From positions 1 through 6,121 of the forward strand of contig JAITJK010000010.1 of assembly GCA_031278935.1 (NCBI GenBank): 6,121 bases of DNA. Reading direction: 5' to 3'. The notes below the pieces were generated by a model. That model was not told the DNA's origin. It worked only from the letters and a program-made list of their open reading frames with translations, and did no database searches. The stretch comes from Spirochaetaceae bacterium (lineage in GTDB: Bacteria > Spirochaetota > Spirochaetia > Treponematales > Breznakiellaceae). Shown here piece by piece: positions 1-5,645 of the stretch. Positions within the stretch are counted from its first letter, which is position 1; every line of letters begins with the position of its first letter. The position numbers and the translations under genes are program-made.

Positions 1-121
1 GCTTAAATTGCGCGTAGATATACTGTAACGGAGCTACAGGCACCGACATTTTATCCCTAGCCGTACCCGTCACATAGCCGATACTGGCCATTGAATTGGT
101 ATGTACAATAGTATGGATCAT
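1..121 (-). CDS. Unrecognised protein, N-terminal 40 residues only (gene runs out of the window)
   Basis: An open frame starts with ATG at 121 and is still open at base 1. The visible protein begins MIHTIVHTNSMASIGYVTG and continues with a run of Val, Pro, Ala and aromatic residues. There is no signal peptide or membrane segment in the visible part. The start is well supported by a perfect AGGAGG at 130-135, 8 nt upstream. A second in-frame ATG lies 7 codons upstream at 142, but it has no good ribosome site and would place the AGGAGG inside the coding region, so 121 is preferred. The gene follows the solute-binding lipoprotein on the same strand after a gap of 112 nt that holds a possible promoter, so it may be transcribed separately. 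I do not recognise the family from 40 residues. Confidence 0.7.
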   Translation of the reverse strand, partial: MIHTIVHTNSMASIGYVTGTARDKMSVPVAPLQYIYAQFK

Positions 122-129
122 CCTCTTTA

Positions 130-135
130 CCTCCT
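130..135 (-). promoter_or_regulatory. Ribosome binding site AGGAGG for the gene starting at 121
   Basis: The minus strand reads AGGAGG followed by 8 nt and then ATG at 121. This is a full match to the anti-Shine-Dalgarno core at good spacing. It decides in favour of the ATG at 121 over the in-frame ATG at 142. Confidence 0.75.
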
Positions 136-164
136 GATTCATGTTCTTTCTACCATCTCAATAC

Positions 165-200
165 ACTATAAATCATACATCAAGGAGTATAAGAAGAAAA
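165..200 (-). promoter_or_regulatory. Possible promoter upstream of the gene at 121
   Basis: The spacer between the solute-binding gene and the gene at 121 is clearly AT-richer than its surroundings. On the minus strand it offers two overlapping candidate -10 boxes: TATGAT (172-177), with a poor TTTTCT 17 nt upstream, and TATAGT (165-170), with a poor CTTATA 17 nt upstream. Each -10 box matches the consensus at 5 of 6 bases, but both -35 boxes are weak. A promoter here is plausible because the downstream gene is separated by over 100 nt, but this is inference from base pattern only. Confidence 0.3.
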
Positions 201-233
201 GGGGTATTCGCCTAGATTCTCTCCTCAAACCGG

Positions 234-1529
234 CTATTCCGTAGAGGAAAAGTCGTTAATCCGGTACCAATCGTTGACTCGTCTTTCCAAGGGACGGGGT
301 ACGGCCTCGCCGGTCTGCCGGATCCGGTCCCGAAGATAGGGGAGGATGACCTGTTCCTTGAGGCTGTTCCAGTACCGGGGAAGGATATTTGGAGGAAAGA
401 GGAAGTCGTCCGGGGGGGTATGGCCTAAAAGAGTAGGATAAAACTGGGGAAATATCTGTTCTGTAACGGTCCGTAAGGCGGAAAACCCACTACTGATACC
501 GAAAAGCGTCTCCTGAATACCCTGATTACGACTAATTTCCAAGAGCAAGCGCTGAGTTTCCGTCTGAAAGAACCATTGAGTAAAGGCATCTGCGGCTTTT
601 TTCGCCTTTCCTTTCTTGTAAATCCCGTAATACACGGTCTTTTCAAAAAGCGGAATGGTGTCTCCTTGTGCAAGCCAGCGAAAATCCAGGTTATTCCGGC
701 TCTCCTGGGGTAGGACAAAAAAATCCATGCTGTTCATATAGGTAAAAAGGATCCGCCCAGAAGCAGTGAGTTTGGCCGGAGGATCGTAACAGTATTTAAA
801 GACAAAATCATCTTCCGCCTGGATACTGGTGTTAGACCTTTGGCTCCAGTCCCGCAGAAACCAGATGGCCTCGTCCAAGGCTTTCTCATCCCAGGCCAGA
901 GGATCTGCCTCCCGAAAAGACGTATTGAACAAGGCAGCGGTCACAAAAAGAAATTCATCGTTCCAGCCGGGAGAAAAGCCCATCCGGGAATAGACTCCGT
1001 TCTCAGCAATATTGTACCCGGTTCCCAGGGTTTTCAGCTCCTCAAAGGTAATGGTAAAAGGGTTGGATACAAGAGATCCATTAGCCCGGGCAAACACAAT
1101 GGCCGGAATATTGAAGGATACCGGCAGCAGGTACTGTTTGTTCTCAATGTTTCCCAGGGCCAGGAGTCGAGGGTAAAAAGCGGCTTTTGCCACCTGGCCC
1201 TGGGTGAATAACCGGTTCAGGGGTTTGAATAGGCTCCGGGTAGAGACACTTTTGAGCCAATGGCCCACCACAATATCTGGGGATTCCGTGGTTTCAGTCA
1301 AGCGTTGAGCGAGGAATTCATAGTACCGGCATTCAATCTTATACCGTTCTTGACTAGAATTAAAATATTCCACATAGAGGGCGAACTCTGGCCTATCGGT
1401 CCACAGCAACGCCGTAGCGCCCTCAAAGACTTCGCTAAAACCGCAGGAGAGGATACTCAAAGCGATCCCCGCAAGGAAGAAGACGCTGGAAAACCTCCTC
1501 ACGGGAACCGGATTACGAGGACGGCACAA
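234..1529 (-). CDS. Extracellular solute-binding lipoprotein (ABC-type, family 1-like)
   Basis: This looks like a substrate-binding lipoprotein of a sugar-type ABC importer, anchored to the outer face of the inner membrane. The N-terminus has a short basic stretch (PVPVRRFSS), a hydrophobic core and a spirochaete-style lipobox ILSC, with the cysteine at residue 29 counted from the start chosen here. The mature part opens in the style of MalE-like binding proteins (LLWTDRPEFALYVEYFNSS), and near the C-terminal third has the usual Tyr-Gly-Ile-Tyr-Lys-Lys-Gly stretch followed by KAADAFTQWFF. The total of about 430 residues is normal for the family. The frame is open back to a GTG at 1571, which overlaps the upstream gene by 13 nt, but that GTG has no ribosome site and adds residues that do not look like a signal peptide. 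TTG at 1529 has AGGA 8 nt upstream (1538-1541) and is preferred. GTG at 1502 would give the neatest 20-residue signal peptide but lacks a ribosome site. The gene is probably cotranscribed with the nucleotidyltransferase. No permease or ATPase gene is in view, so the ligand is unknown. The stop is TAG at 234-236. Confidence 0.78.
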   Translation of the reverse strand: MCRPRNPVPVRRFSSVFFLAGIALSILSCGFSEVFEGATALLWTDRPEFALYVEYFNSSQERYKIECRYYEFLAQRLTETTESPDIVVGHWLKSVSTRSLFKPLNRLFTQGQVAKAAFYPRLLALGNIENKQYLLPVSFNIPAIVFARANGSLVSNPFTITFEELKTLGTGYNIAENGVYSRMGFSPGWNDEFLFVTAALFNTSFREADPLAWDEKALDEAIWFLRDWSQRSNTSIQAEDDFVFKYCYDPPAKLTASGRILFTYMNSMDFFVLPQESRNNLDFRWLAQGDTIPLFEKTVYYGIYKKGKAKKAADAFTQWFFQTETQRLLLEISRNQGIQETLFGISSGFSALRTVTEQIFPQFYPTLLGHTPPDDFLFPPNILPRYWNSLKEQVILPYLRDRIRQTGEAVPRPLERRVNDWYRINDFSSTE

Positions 1530-1558
1530 ACCAAGGGTCCTATGCGGCCGGCCCCGAC

Positions 1559-2470
1559 TTAGGACTTCCACAGTGCGGAAGGATATACGCCCTGGGCCGT
1601 TAATTCGGCAATACGCTTCACCGCCGCAGCCCGGTCTTCTTGATAAGTAACGCCGAACCAGTCCGAATCGGCGGCAAGGACCCGTATCTTAAGGAGCTTG
1701 TTTTTAATGAACCAATCCGCAGCCATGGGAAGGTAACATTCCTGCTTGGGCTGCCCCGCACCGGCGGCGAGAAATTCATCGAAATACCTGCGGAGATTCG
1801 GGAATATCCCCGGGGGAAAGCCCCAGAAATTCATGGATACCGGTGTATCCGCTGCGAGTTCCTGCTTTGCCCCATCCGCTGCGGTATTGACGATCCGGCT
1901 GCCCTCTTGGGCGATGGCAGTCAGCTCCAACACCGAGGAAAGATAGCCCTCCGCTATCGCACAAACCCCCCGGGTAACCGTGCCCTGAGGACTCAGGGTT
2001 TTGTGCAACTGGTAAGGTACGATGGCGCCTTCGCTCACTTGAGGAGAAGCAAGGTACGCTCCCATGACCTCAAAAGCCGTTCTGCCGTAGAAATCATCCG
2101 CATTGATCACCGCAAAGGGGGCGTCAATCGACTGAGCGGCGCACAGTAGGGCGTGGCTCGTACCCCAGGGCTTAGTTCTCCCCGCCTGCTTTGCCCGGCT
2201 TAGGACCTCCGGGGAAATGAGACTGTCCAGTTCCTGAAAACACAGCTCATAGGGAATGGCAGCCATGCGGCGCAGCACCAGGTCTTTGAAATCTTTTTCA
2301 ATATCATGGCGGATGATGAATACTATCTTTTTAAACCCCGAGCGCAAGGCGTCAAAGACCGAATAGTCTAAAAGTGCCTCTCCCCCCTGGCCGATCCGAT
2401 CCATCTGCTTGAGGCCGCCATAGCGGCTTCCCATACCGGCGGCTAACACAACTAACACTGGTCCTTTCAT
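1559..2470 (-). CDS. Sugar-type nucleotidyltransferase (NTP_transferase family)
   Basis: A cytoplasmic enzyme of 303 residues, predicted to transfer a nucleotidyl group from an NTP to a phosphorylated sugar or related alcohol, releasing pyrophosphate. The GT-A type nucleotide-binding signature LAAGMGSRYGG is at residues 9-19, followed by LKQ in place of the classical Pro-Lys. KPWGTSHALL at 100-109 matches the base-contacting Gly-Thr-x-x-Ala segment, NADDFYG at 123-129 carries the metal-binding aspartate, and SMNFWGF at 212-218 and the closing FGVTYQEDR segment are typical of this roughly 300-residue branch. The start is clear: ATG with TGAGG at 2478-2482, 7 nt upstream, behind a good promoter. 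The solute-binding lipoprotein follows directly and is probably in the same operon. Family assignment is secure. The exact substrate (hexose-1-phosphate, or a choline- or glycerol-type phosphate) cannot be read from the sequence, and no diagnostic neighbour is present. Confidence 0.92.
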   Translation of the reverse strand: MKGPVLVVLAAGMGSRYGGLKQMDRIGQGGEALLDYSVFDALRSGFKKIVFIIRHDIEKDFKDLVLRRMAAIPYELCFQELDSLISPEVLSRAKQAGRTKPWGTSHALLCAAQSIDAPFAVINADDFYGRTAFEVMGAYLASPQVSEGAIVPYQLHKTLSPQGTVTRGVCAIAEGYLSSVLELTAIAQEGSRIVNTAADGAKQELAADTPVSMNFWGFPPGIFPNLRRYFDEFLAAGAGQPKQECYLPMAADWFIKNKLLKIRVLAADSDWFGVTYQEDRAAAVKRIAELTAQGVYPSALWKS

Positions 2471-2503
2471 TGGTGTACCTCAGTAAATATCGTATTGGAT
2501 TTT

Positions 2504-2532
2504 AGTATACCCTCAATACTACGTCCGGTAAA
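2504..2532 (-). promoter_or_regulatory. Sigma70-type promoter for the nucleotidyltransferase operon
   Basis: The minus strand has TTTACC (2527-2532), then exactly 17 nt, then TATACT (2504-2509). These match TTGACA at 4 of 6 and TATAAT at 5 of 6 bases. Transcription would start near 2497, giving a leader of about 27 nt that holds the TGAGG ribosome site. The position just upstream of a well-defined start codon supports the call. The prediction is from pattern only. Confidence 0.6.
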
Positions 2533-2625
2533 GCCTCCGCCTTGCCGCGCTTTGGGCTTCTGTTGGTACTAAAAATATTGGTTCGATTGAGAAGCAAAAC
2601 CGATCTTCAGGCCGTATATTCTGTT

Positions 2626-3087
2626 ATGAGACCATTACGTGTGCTCCAAAACGGAGTATGGTATGAAATCCGCACCCGCATCAACAATCGTGAACCTTTA
2701 TTCCGGCGACCTAAGGCTTTATCCCTGTTTGCCCAGGTTTTCCAGGAAACAAAGAAGCGGTTTATGTTCGAAATTCGAGGCTTAAGGGTTACCGAGGATG
2801 GACTCAGGTTCTATATCAAGCCTGAGGACGGCAAGGCGCTTCCAGCTATCATGAAGTGGCTAAAACAGGTGTTCGCCCAGCGGTATAACCGGGCACAGGG
2901 CCGGGAGGGGCATATCTGGGGAGACCGGTATGGGTCGCGGATACTTGAGGGAGAGCCACCACTCCTCGGGGAACCGCCCTTGGAGCGGGATTCGAGGGTA
3001 GGGGTCAGTCCCTGCTACAAGGAATTACCGCCTCACCTCACCTATCCGCCCCTATTCCCTCTTCTCTGTGTCCCTTCCACGGGATAA
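2626..3087 (+). CDS. Degenerate Y1/REP-associated (IS200-like) transposase relative, apparently lacking catalytic residues
   Basis: A 153-residue protein whose overall pattern follows Y1/HUH transposases of the REP-associated type: WYEIRTRINNREPLF at 12-26 is the usual opening strand plus Arg/Asn/Phe block, WLKQVFAQRYNR at 78-89 the helix before the conserved Asn, and GREGHIWGDRYGSRIL at 92-107 the typical Gly-His-x-Trp-x-x-Arg-Tyr-x-Ser ending. The HUH site, normally Asn-His-hydrophobic-His, aligns with Asp-Gly-Leu-Arg at 58-61, so both histidines are gone. The catalytic tyrosine, expected five residues before the conserved Asn88, is Phe83. The protein is therefore unlikely to cut or join DNA. 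After residue 108 the tail is Pro-rich, with a GEPPLL/GEPPLE duplication. The frame is open back to a TTG at 2542, but nothing upstream of 2626 resembles the family and no candidate start has a good ribosome site, so ATG 2626 is chosen. It is the only plus-strand gene, set between two minus-strand blocks. It could be a decaying remnant or an exapted family member; the intact frame over the whole domain favours some constraint. Confidence 0.72.
   Translation: MRPLRVLQNGVWYEIRTRINNREPLFRRPKALSLFAQVFQETKKRFMFEIRGLRVTEDGLRFYIKPEDGKALPAIMKWLKQVFAQRYNRAQGREGHIWGDRYGSRILEGEPPLLGEPPLERDSRVGVSPCYKELPPHLTYPPLFPLLCVPSTG
2950..2985 (+). repeat. In-frame tandem duplication encoding GEPPLL-GEPPLE
   Basis: Two adjacent 18-nt units encode GEPPLL and GEPPLE just after the end of the transposase-like domain. 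Across the four Gly-Glu-Pro-Pro codons the two copies differ only at third positions, so the protein motif is kept while the DNA has diverged. It could also be chance in a Pro-rich tail. Confidence 0.4.
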
Positions 3088-3262
3088 GGGGCGCCCATTC
3101 ACCCCAAGTCCTGTACCGTCCCCCCATTTGTCCCAGAAAGAAAACTCCCGGGTGAAGGTCTTTCCTGACACCTGCAATAGGCCTCAGCGCCAACAATTTG
3201 CTCTGGTAGTGCCAAAAAGATTACCGGAAAAGGGATGCTTGTTTTACTCCAAGGGGGCTCTG

Positions 3263-5065
3263 TTAGGAAATTTTAGTTGGGGAATGCTCGTAACTTTTAT
3301 ACAGGAAGCGCCGGATTTTTTGCTGGGCGTTCTTCTCAAAGGCCTCATGGCGCAGCGTAAAATCAGCAATTTTTTTGTACCCCGCAAGACCGCGATTTAC
3401 CTGTTCAATCTCTTTTTTCACTACTTCCCTAAGAAAGGCCTCGTTCAACTCTTGCCCGGGATAGTCCTGGCTCAGGGTTTCCTTATTGGGAACCACCACC
3501 GCGAATATCTGCTCACCCCCGAATTCCGCTTCCTTTCTTCCCAGGATAAGCAGCTCACCAATGACCCGGGAGCCGTCAAAATGCGCCTCGATCTCTTCAG
3601 GATAGATGTTCTTACCCCCGGAACTGACAATGAGATTCTTCTTCCTGCCATTGATGTAGATGAAACCCTGTTCATCCCGGTACCCCAGATCTCCGGTCTT
3701 AAGATATCCCTCAGGGGTAAAGATCTCCGCCGTAGCCTCGGGATTTTCATAGTATCCCAGCATGAGGGAGGGGGATTTTACCGTAATCTCGCCGATCCCC
3801 TCCTCGTTTTGGTCAATAATCTGCACATCCGTGTATTTAACCGGCAGCCCCACGGATACGTTGTTTTTATGCCACGGAGTATTGACGCTGATGAGAGGGC
3901 TATTTTCACTCATCCCATAGCCATGTACCATGTTAAAGCCCAAGGAATCAAAGAAATCCGCAGTTTTGGGGTTCAAAGGTCCTCCTCCAGCCACCATGAT
4001 CCGGATCGAGGCGAGGCCTGCTTTCTTACGGATAAACCGAAAAACCCGCTGACCAAAGGGGTAATTGCCCTTTTTGGCCTGGTCCAGGGCGATTTTCCGT
4101 AAGCCCTTGAGAGAAAACCGGAGTATACCGGGGATTTTTTGGTAGCCCTGATCAATGGCGGCCATAACCTTGTCGTAAAGGAGGGGCACCGCGATGAGGA
4201 AGGTCCCACCCCCCTCCCGACGACCATCCACCCCCCCCTGGCCGACTAGATTTTCTACAATAATGATGGCCGCTCCCACCGAGAGGGGGGAGATAAAGGA
4301 GCAAGTGGTAGGGTAGGTGTGATGCAAGGGAAGGACGTTGATGAATACATCCGTTTCATAGGCCCTAAGGGACTGAATCGCCGCGCTGGCATTGGCAATG
4401 ATCCCCTTGTGGTGCAAAGTTACTCCCTTGGCAAAACCGGAGGTCCCAGAGGTAAAGACAATAGATACCGGATCATGCTCGGCGATGTCCTGCACTTGAG
4501 GCAGGGCCTGGTTCTGCGCCTGGACACCAAAGGCCTCATAGGAATGGGGCCCTTCCGTATCGAAACAGACCCGGACAGGGAGGGGTATCTCCTGGACCGC
4601 TAGGGAATTAGCAAAGATTTGTTTTCTCAGGGAATAAAAAAAGGCCTTGGCCCTAGTCATGGTCAGGATGTTTTGACATTCCGCTTCAGTTATGAGGAAA
4701 TCAATAGGAACCACCGTAAGACCGGCAATAGCCGCCCCCAGCCAGACCGCCATCCATTCGGGCCGGTTTTCCGCCCAGAGGGCTACCCGGTCCCCTTTGC
4801 ACAGACCTGCGGCCAGGAGGCCCCGACCTATTCGCCGACACTCGGCCCCGAGCTTATTGAAGGACCACCGGGTGAATTCCTGCTGCTTTCCGGAACGGTA
4901 TAAAATGGCGGTCTTATCTTGCCAACGCTCTTCCAGGACATTCAACCAGCCAATGAAATTCGGATAGGGTAGGTCCGGCCAATCCGCAATATAGGTACTG
5001 TAATCCAGCATAATAGTATAGTGTAAACACATTCCGTTTTTTTGTCGAGCATATAGCCACTTCAT
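3263..5065 (-). CDS. AMP-forming acyl-CoA ligase (long-chain fatty acid-CoA ligase type)
   Basis: An ANL-superfamily enzyme of 600 residues, predicted to activate a fatty acid with ATP to acyl-AMP and pass it to CoA, in the cytosol or at the membrane face. The motifs are in order. The phosphate-binding loop FTSGTSGFAKGVTL is at 204-217, with Ala in place of the usual Pro before the Lys. HGYGMSEN is at 381-388, TGDL with the ribose-binding Asp459 at 457-460, and NGRKKNLI at the domain hinge at 472-479. The C-terminal QQKIRR has the adenylation lysine at 583. All key residues are present, so it should be active. Length fits the long-chain branch; chain-length preference cannot be read. The start is uncertain. 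ATG 5065 has only GGGA nearby, and Met19 at 5011 would start with LDYSTYIADWPDLPYPNF, which looks like the natural family start. A strong AGGAGG at 5104-5109 suits a start in a different frame. The gene follows the DUF192 gene after 55 nt and is probably in its operon. An eight-G tract lies in codons 276-279. Confidence 0.93.
   Translation of the reverse strand: MKWLYARQKNGMCLHYTIMLDYSTYIADWPDLPYPNFIGWLNVLEERWQDKTAILYRSGKQQEFTRWSFNKLGAECRRIGRGLLAAGLCKGDRVALWAENRPEWMAVWLGAAIAGLTVVPIDFLITEAECQNILTMTRAKAFFYSLRKQIFANSLAVQEIPLPVRVCFDTEGPHSYEAFGVQAQNQALPQVQDIAEHDPVSIVFTSGTSGFAKGVTLHHKGIIANASAAIQSLRAYETDVFINVLPLHHTYPTTCSFISPLSVGAAIIIVENLVGQGGVDGRREGGGTFLIAVPLLYDKVMAAIDQGYQKIPGILRFSLKGLRKIALDQAKKGNYPFGQRVFRFIRKKAGLASIRIMVAGGGPLNPKTADFFDSLGFNMVHGYGMSENSPLISVNTPWHKNNVSVGLPVKYTDVQIIDQNEEGIGEITVKSPSLMLGYYENPEATAEIFTPEGYLKTGDLGYRDEQGFIYINGRKKNLIVSSGGKNIYPEEIEAHFDGSRVIGELLILGRKEAEFGGEQIFAVVVPNKETLSQDYPGQELNEAFLREVVKKEIEQVNRGLAGYKKIADFTLRHEAFEKNAQQKIRRFLYKSYEHSPTKIS
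4231..4238 (-). repeat. Poly-G tract (G8 on the coding strand) inside the ligase gene
   Basis: Eight consecutive G on the coding strand span codons 276-279 (Gln-Gly-Gly-Val) of the ligase. A second G6 tract (4209-4214) lies about 16 nt further along, making a locally Gly-rich segment before TFLIAVPLLYDK. The reading frame is intact here. Such tracts are prone to length change by slipped-strand replication. Confidence 0.85.
5020..5048 (-). promoter_or_regulatory. Possible internal promoter near the ligase start
   Basis: The minus strand has TCGACA (5043-5048), 17 nt, then TACACT (5020-5025), matching the consensus boxes at 5 and 4 of 6 bases. Transcription would begin close to the ATG at 5011, giving a nearly leaderless message for the shorter ligase form. 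The location within the longer candidate coding region and the weak -10 box keep confidence low. Confidence 0.2.
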
Positions 5066-5103
5066 CAGGTTCCCAGCATTCCCTTATTCGTCCCAACCAG
5101 AAC

Positions 5104-5109
5104 CCTCCT
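5104..5109 (-). promoter_or_regulatory. Strong ribosome binding site AGGAGG without a matching ligase start
   Basis: The minus strand has AGGAGG just downstream of the DUF192 stop codon. It is 38 nt from the ligase ATG at 5065, too far to serve it directly. At ideal 7-nt spacing lies a TTG (5096) that opens a 60-codon frame overlapping the ligase N-terminus out of frame. Its purpose is unclear. Confidence 0.5.
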
Positions 5110-5120
5110 CAACAGATGGG

Positions 5121-5645
5121 TTAATCACCACTACTGGCCAGAGGCATTACACCTCCGGGGAGGTGCAGGATGTCTCCCACCACAACCCCAGCACGGCTGA
5201 ACCAGGCTTGAGGGACCTCCAAGGCGTACCGGGCGGAACGGCTTGAATACAGGGGCTTCATATCTCCTGGTTCCATATCGCGAATTTCTAGAATCCTCCC
5301 TTCCACTGAAATAAAGGCTATAGAAAGGGGGATGAGCGTGTTCTTCATCCAAAAAGATAGAATCTGGTCTTTTTCAAATATAAAAAGCATACCCTTACCA
5401 TCTGCAAGGCTTTTCCGGTACATAAGCCCCTGGGTTCGCTGCTGATCGGTTTGGGCAAGCTCCACGCTTATGGGAATACGCTTCCCCGGACCGGTCTCAA
5501 TGGTTAGTTCCTGGGTTTCAAAGATCAAGCCCCGGGCTTTACAATTAAGCCCGGCCAGGATAAAACAAAGACCGCAAACCAAGCCTATTCCCCGGAGCAC
5601 CCCAGGGAGCGTCCGTAACCGGGGGAAAAGACCACTAAAAGCCAT
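5121..5645 (-). CDS. DUF192 family protein, secreted or lipoprotein
   Basis: A 174-residue member of the DUF192 family (Pfam PF02643), whose function is not known. The family pattern is clear: GLMYRKSL at 73-80, GMLFIFEKD at 85-93, FWMKNTLIPLSIAF at 98-111, a Gly-Arg-Ile strand at 116-118, RYALEVPQAWF at 139-149 and VGDILHL at 156-162. The N-terminus has arginines at 9, 11 and 18, a hydrophobic stretch at about 19-33 and a cysteine at 35 in the context AGLNC. This could be a loose spirochaetal lipobox, though Asn at -1 is unusual. The protein is thus exported and probably faces the periplasm. The start overlaps the end of the upstream gene by 11 nt and has GAGGA with suitable spacing, so translation is probably coupled. 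The neighbours do not reveal a role. Confidence 0.9.
   Translation of the reverse strand: MAFSGLFPRLRTLPGVLRGIGLVCGLCFILAGLNCKARGLIFETQELTIETGPGKRIPISVELAQTDQQRTQGLMYRKSLADGKGMLFIFEKDQILSFWMKNTLIPLSIAFISVEGRILEIRDMEPGDMKPLYSSRSARYALEVPQAWFSRAGVVVGDILHLPGGVMPLASSGD

Noticed and set aside
411..418. C7 tract on the coding strand of the solute-binding gene
   Set aside because: It encodes a simple Thr-Pro-Pro in frame near the C-terminus. It is shorter than known switching tracts and has no further supporting feature.
840..1562. Plus-strand open frames opposite the solute-binding gene
   Set aside because: They mirror the codon pattern of the minus-strand gene and show no recognisable domain or start signal.
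1640..2149. Plus-strand open frame of 169 codons
   Set aside because: It is antisense to the nucleotidyltransferase, which carries all the expected motifs.
2542..2625. Upstream extension of the transposase-like gene to TTG 2542
   Set aside because: The extra 28 residues resemble no part of the family, the TTG has no ribosome site, and the stretch adjoins the divergent promoter.
3088..3262. Possible terminator or REP-like palindrome between the transposase-like gene and the ligase end
   Set aside because: I found only the short palindrome GGGCGCCC (3089-3096) and a 7-bp inverted repeat TTCACCC/GGGTGAA (3098-3104 and 3150-3156) with a loop of about 45 nt. Neither is followed by a T-run on either strand, so I do not call a terminator or REP element.
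3068..4102. Long plus-strand open frame of 344 codons
   Set aside because: It lies almost wholly antisense to the ligase, whose motifs are complete. The translation shows no domain pattern and there is no convincing ribosome site. It is a shadow frame.
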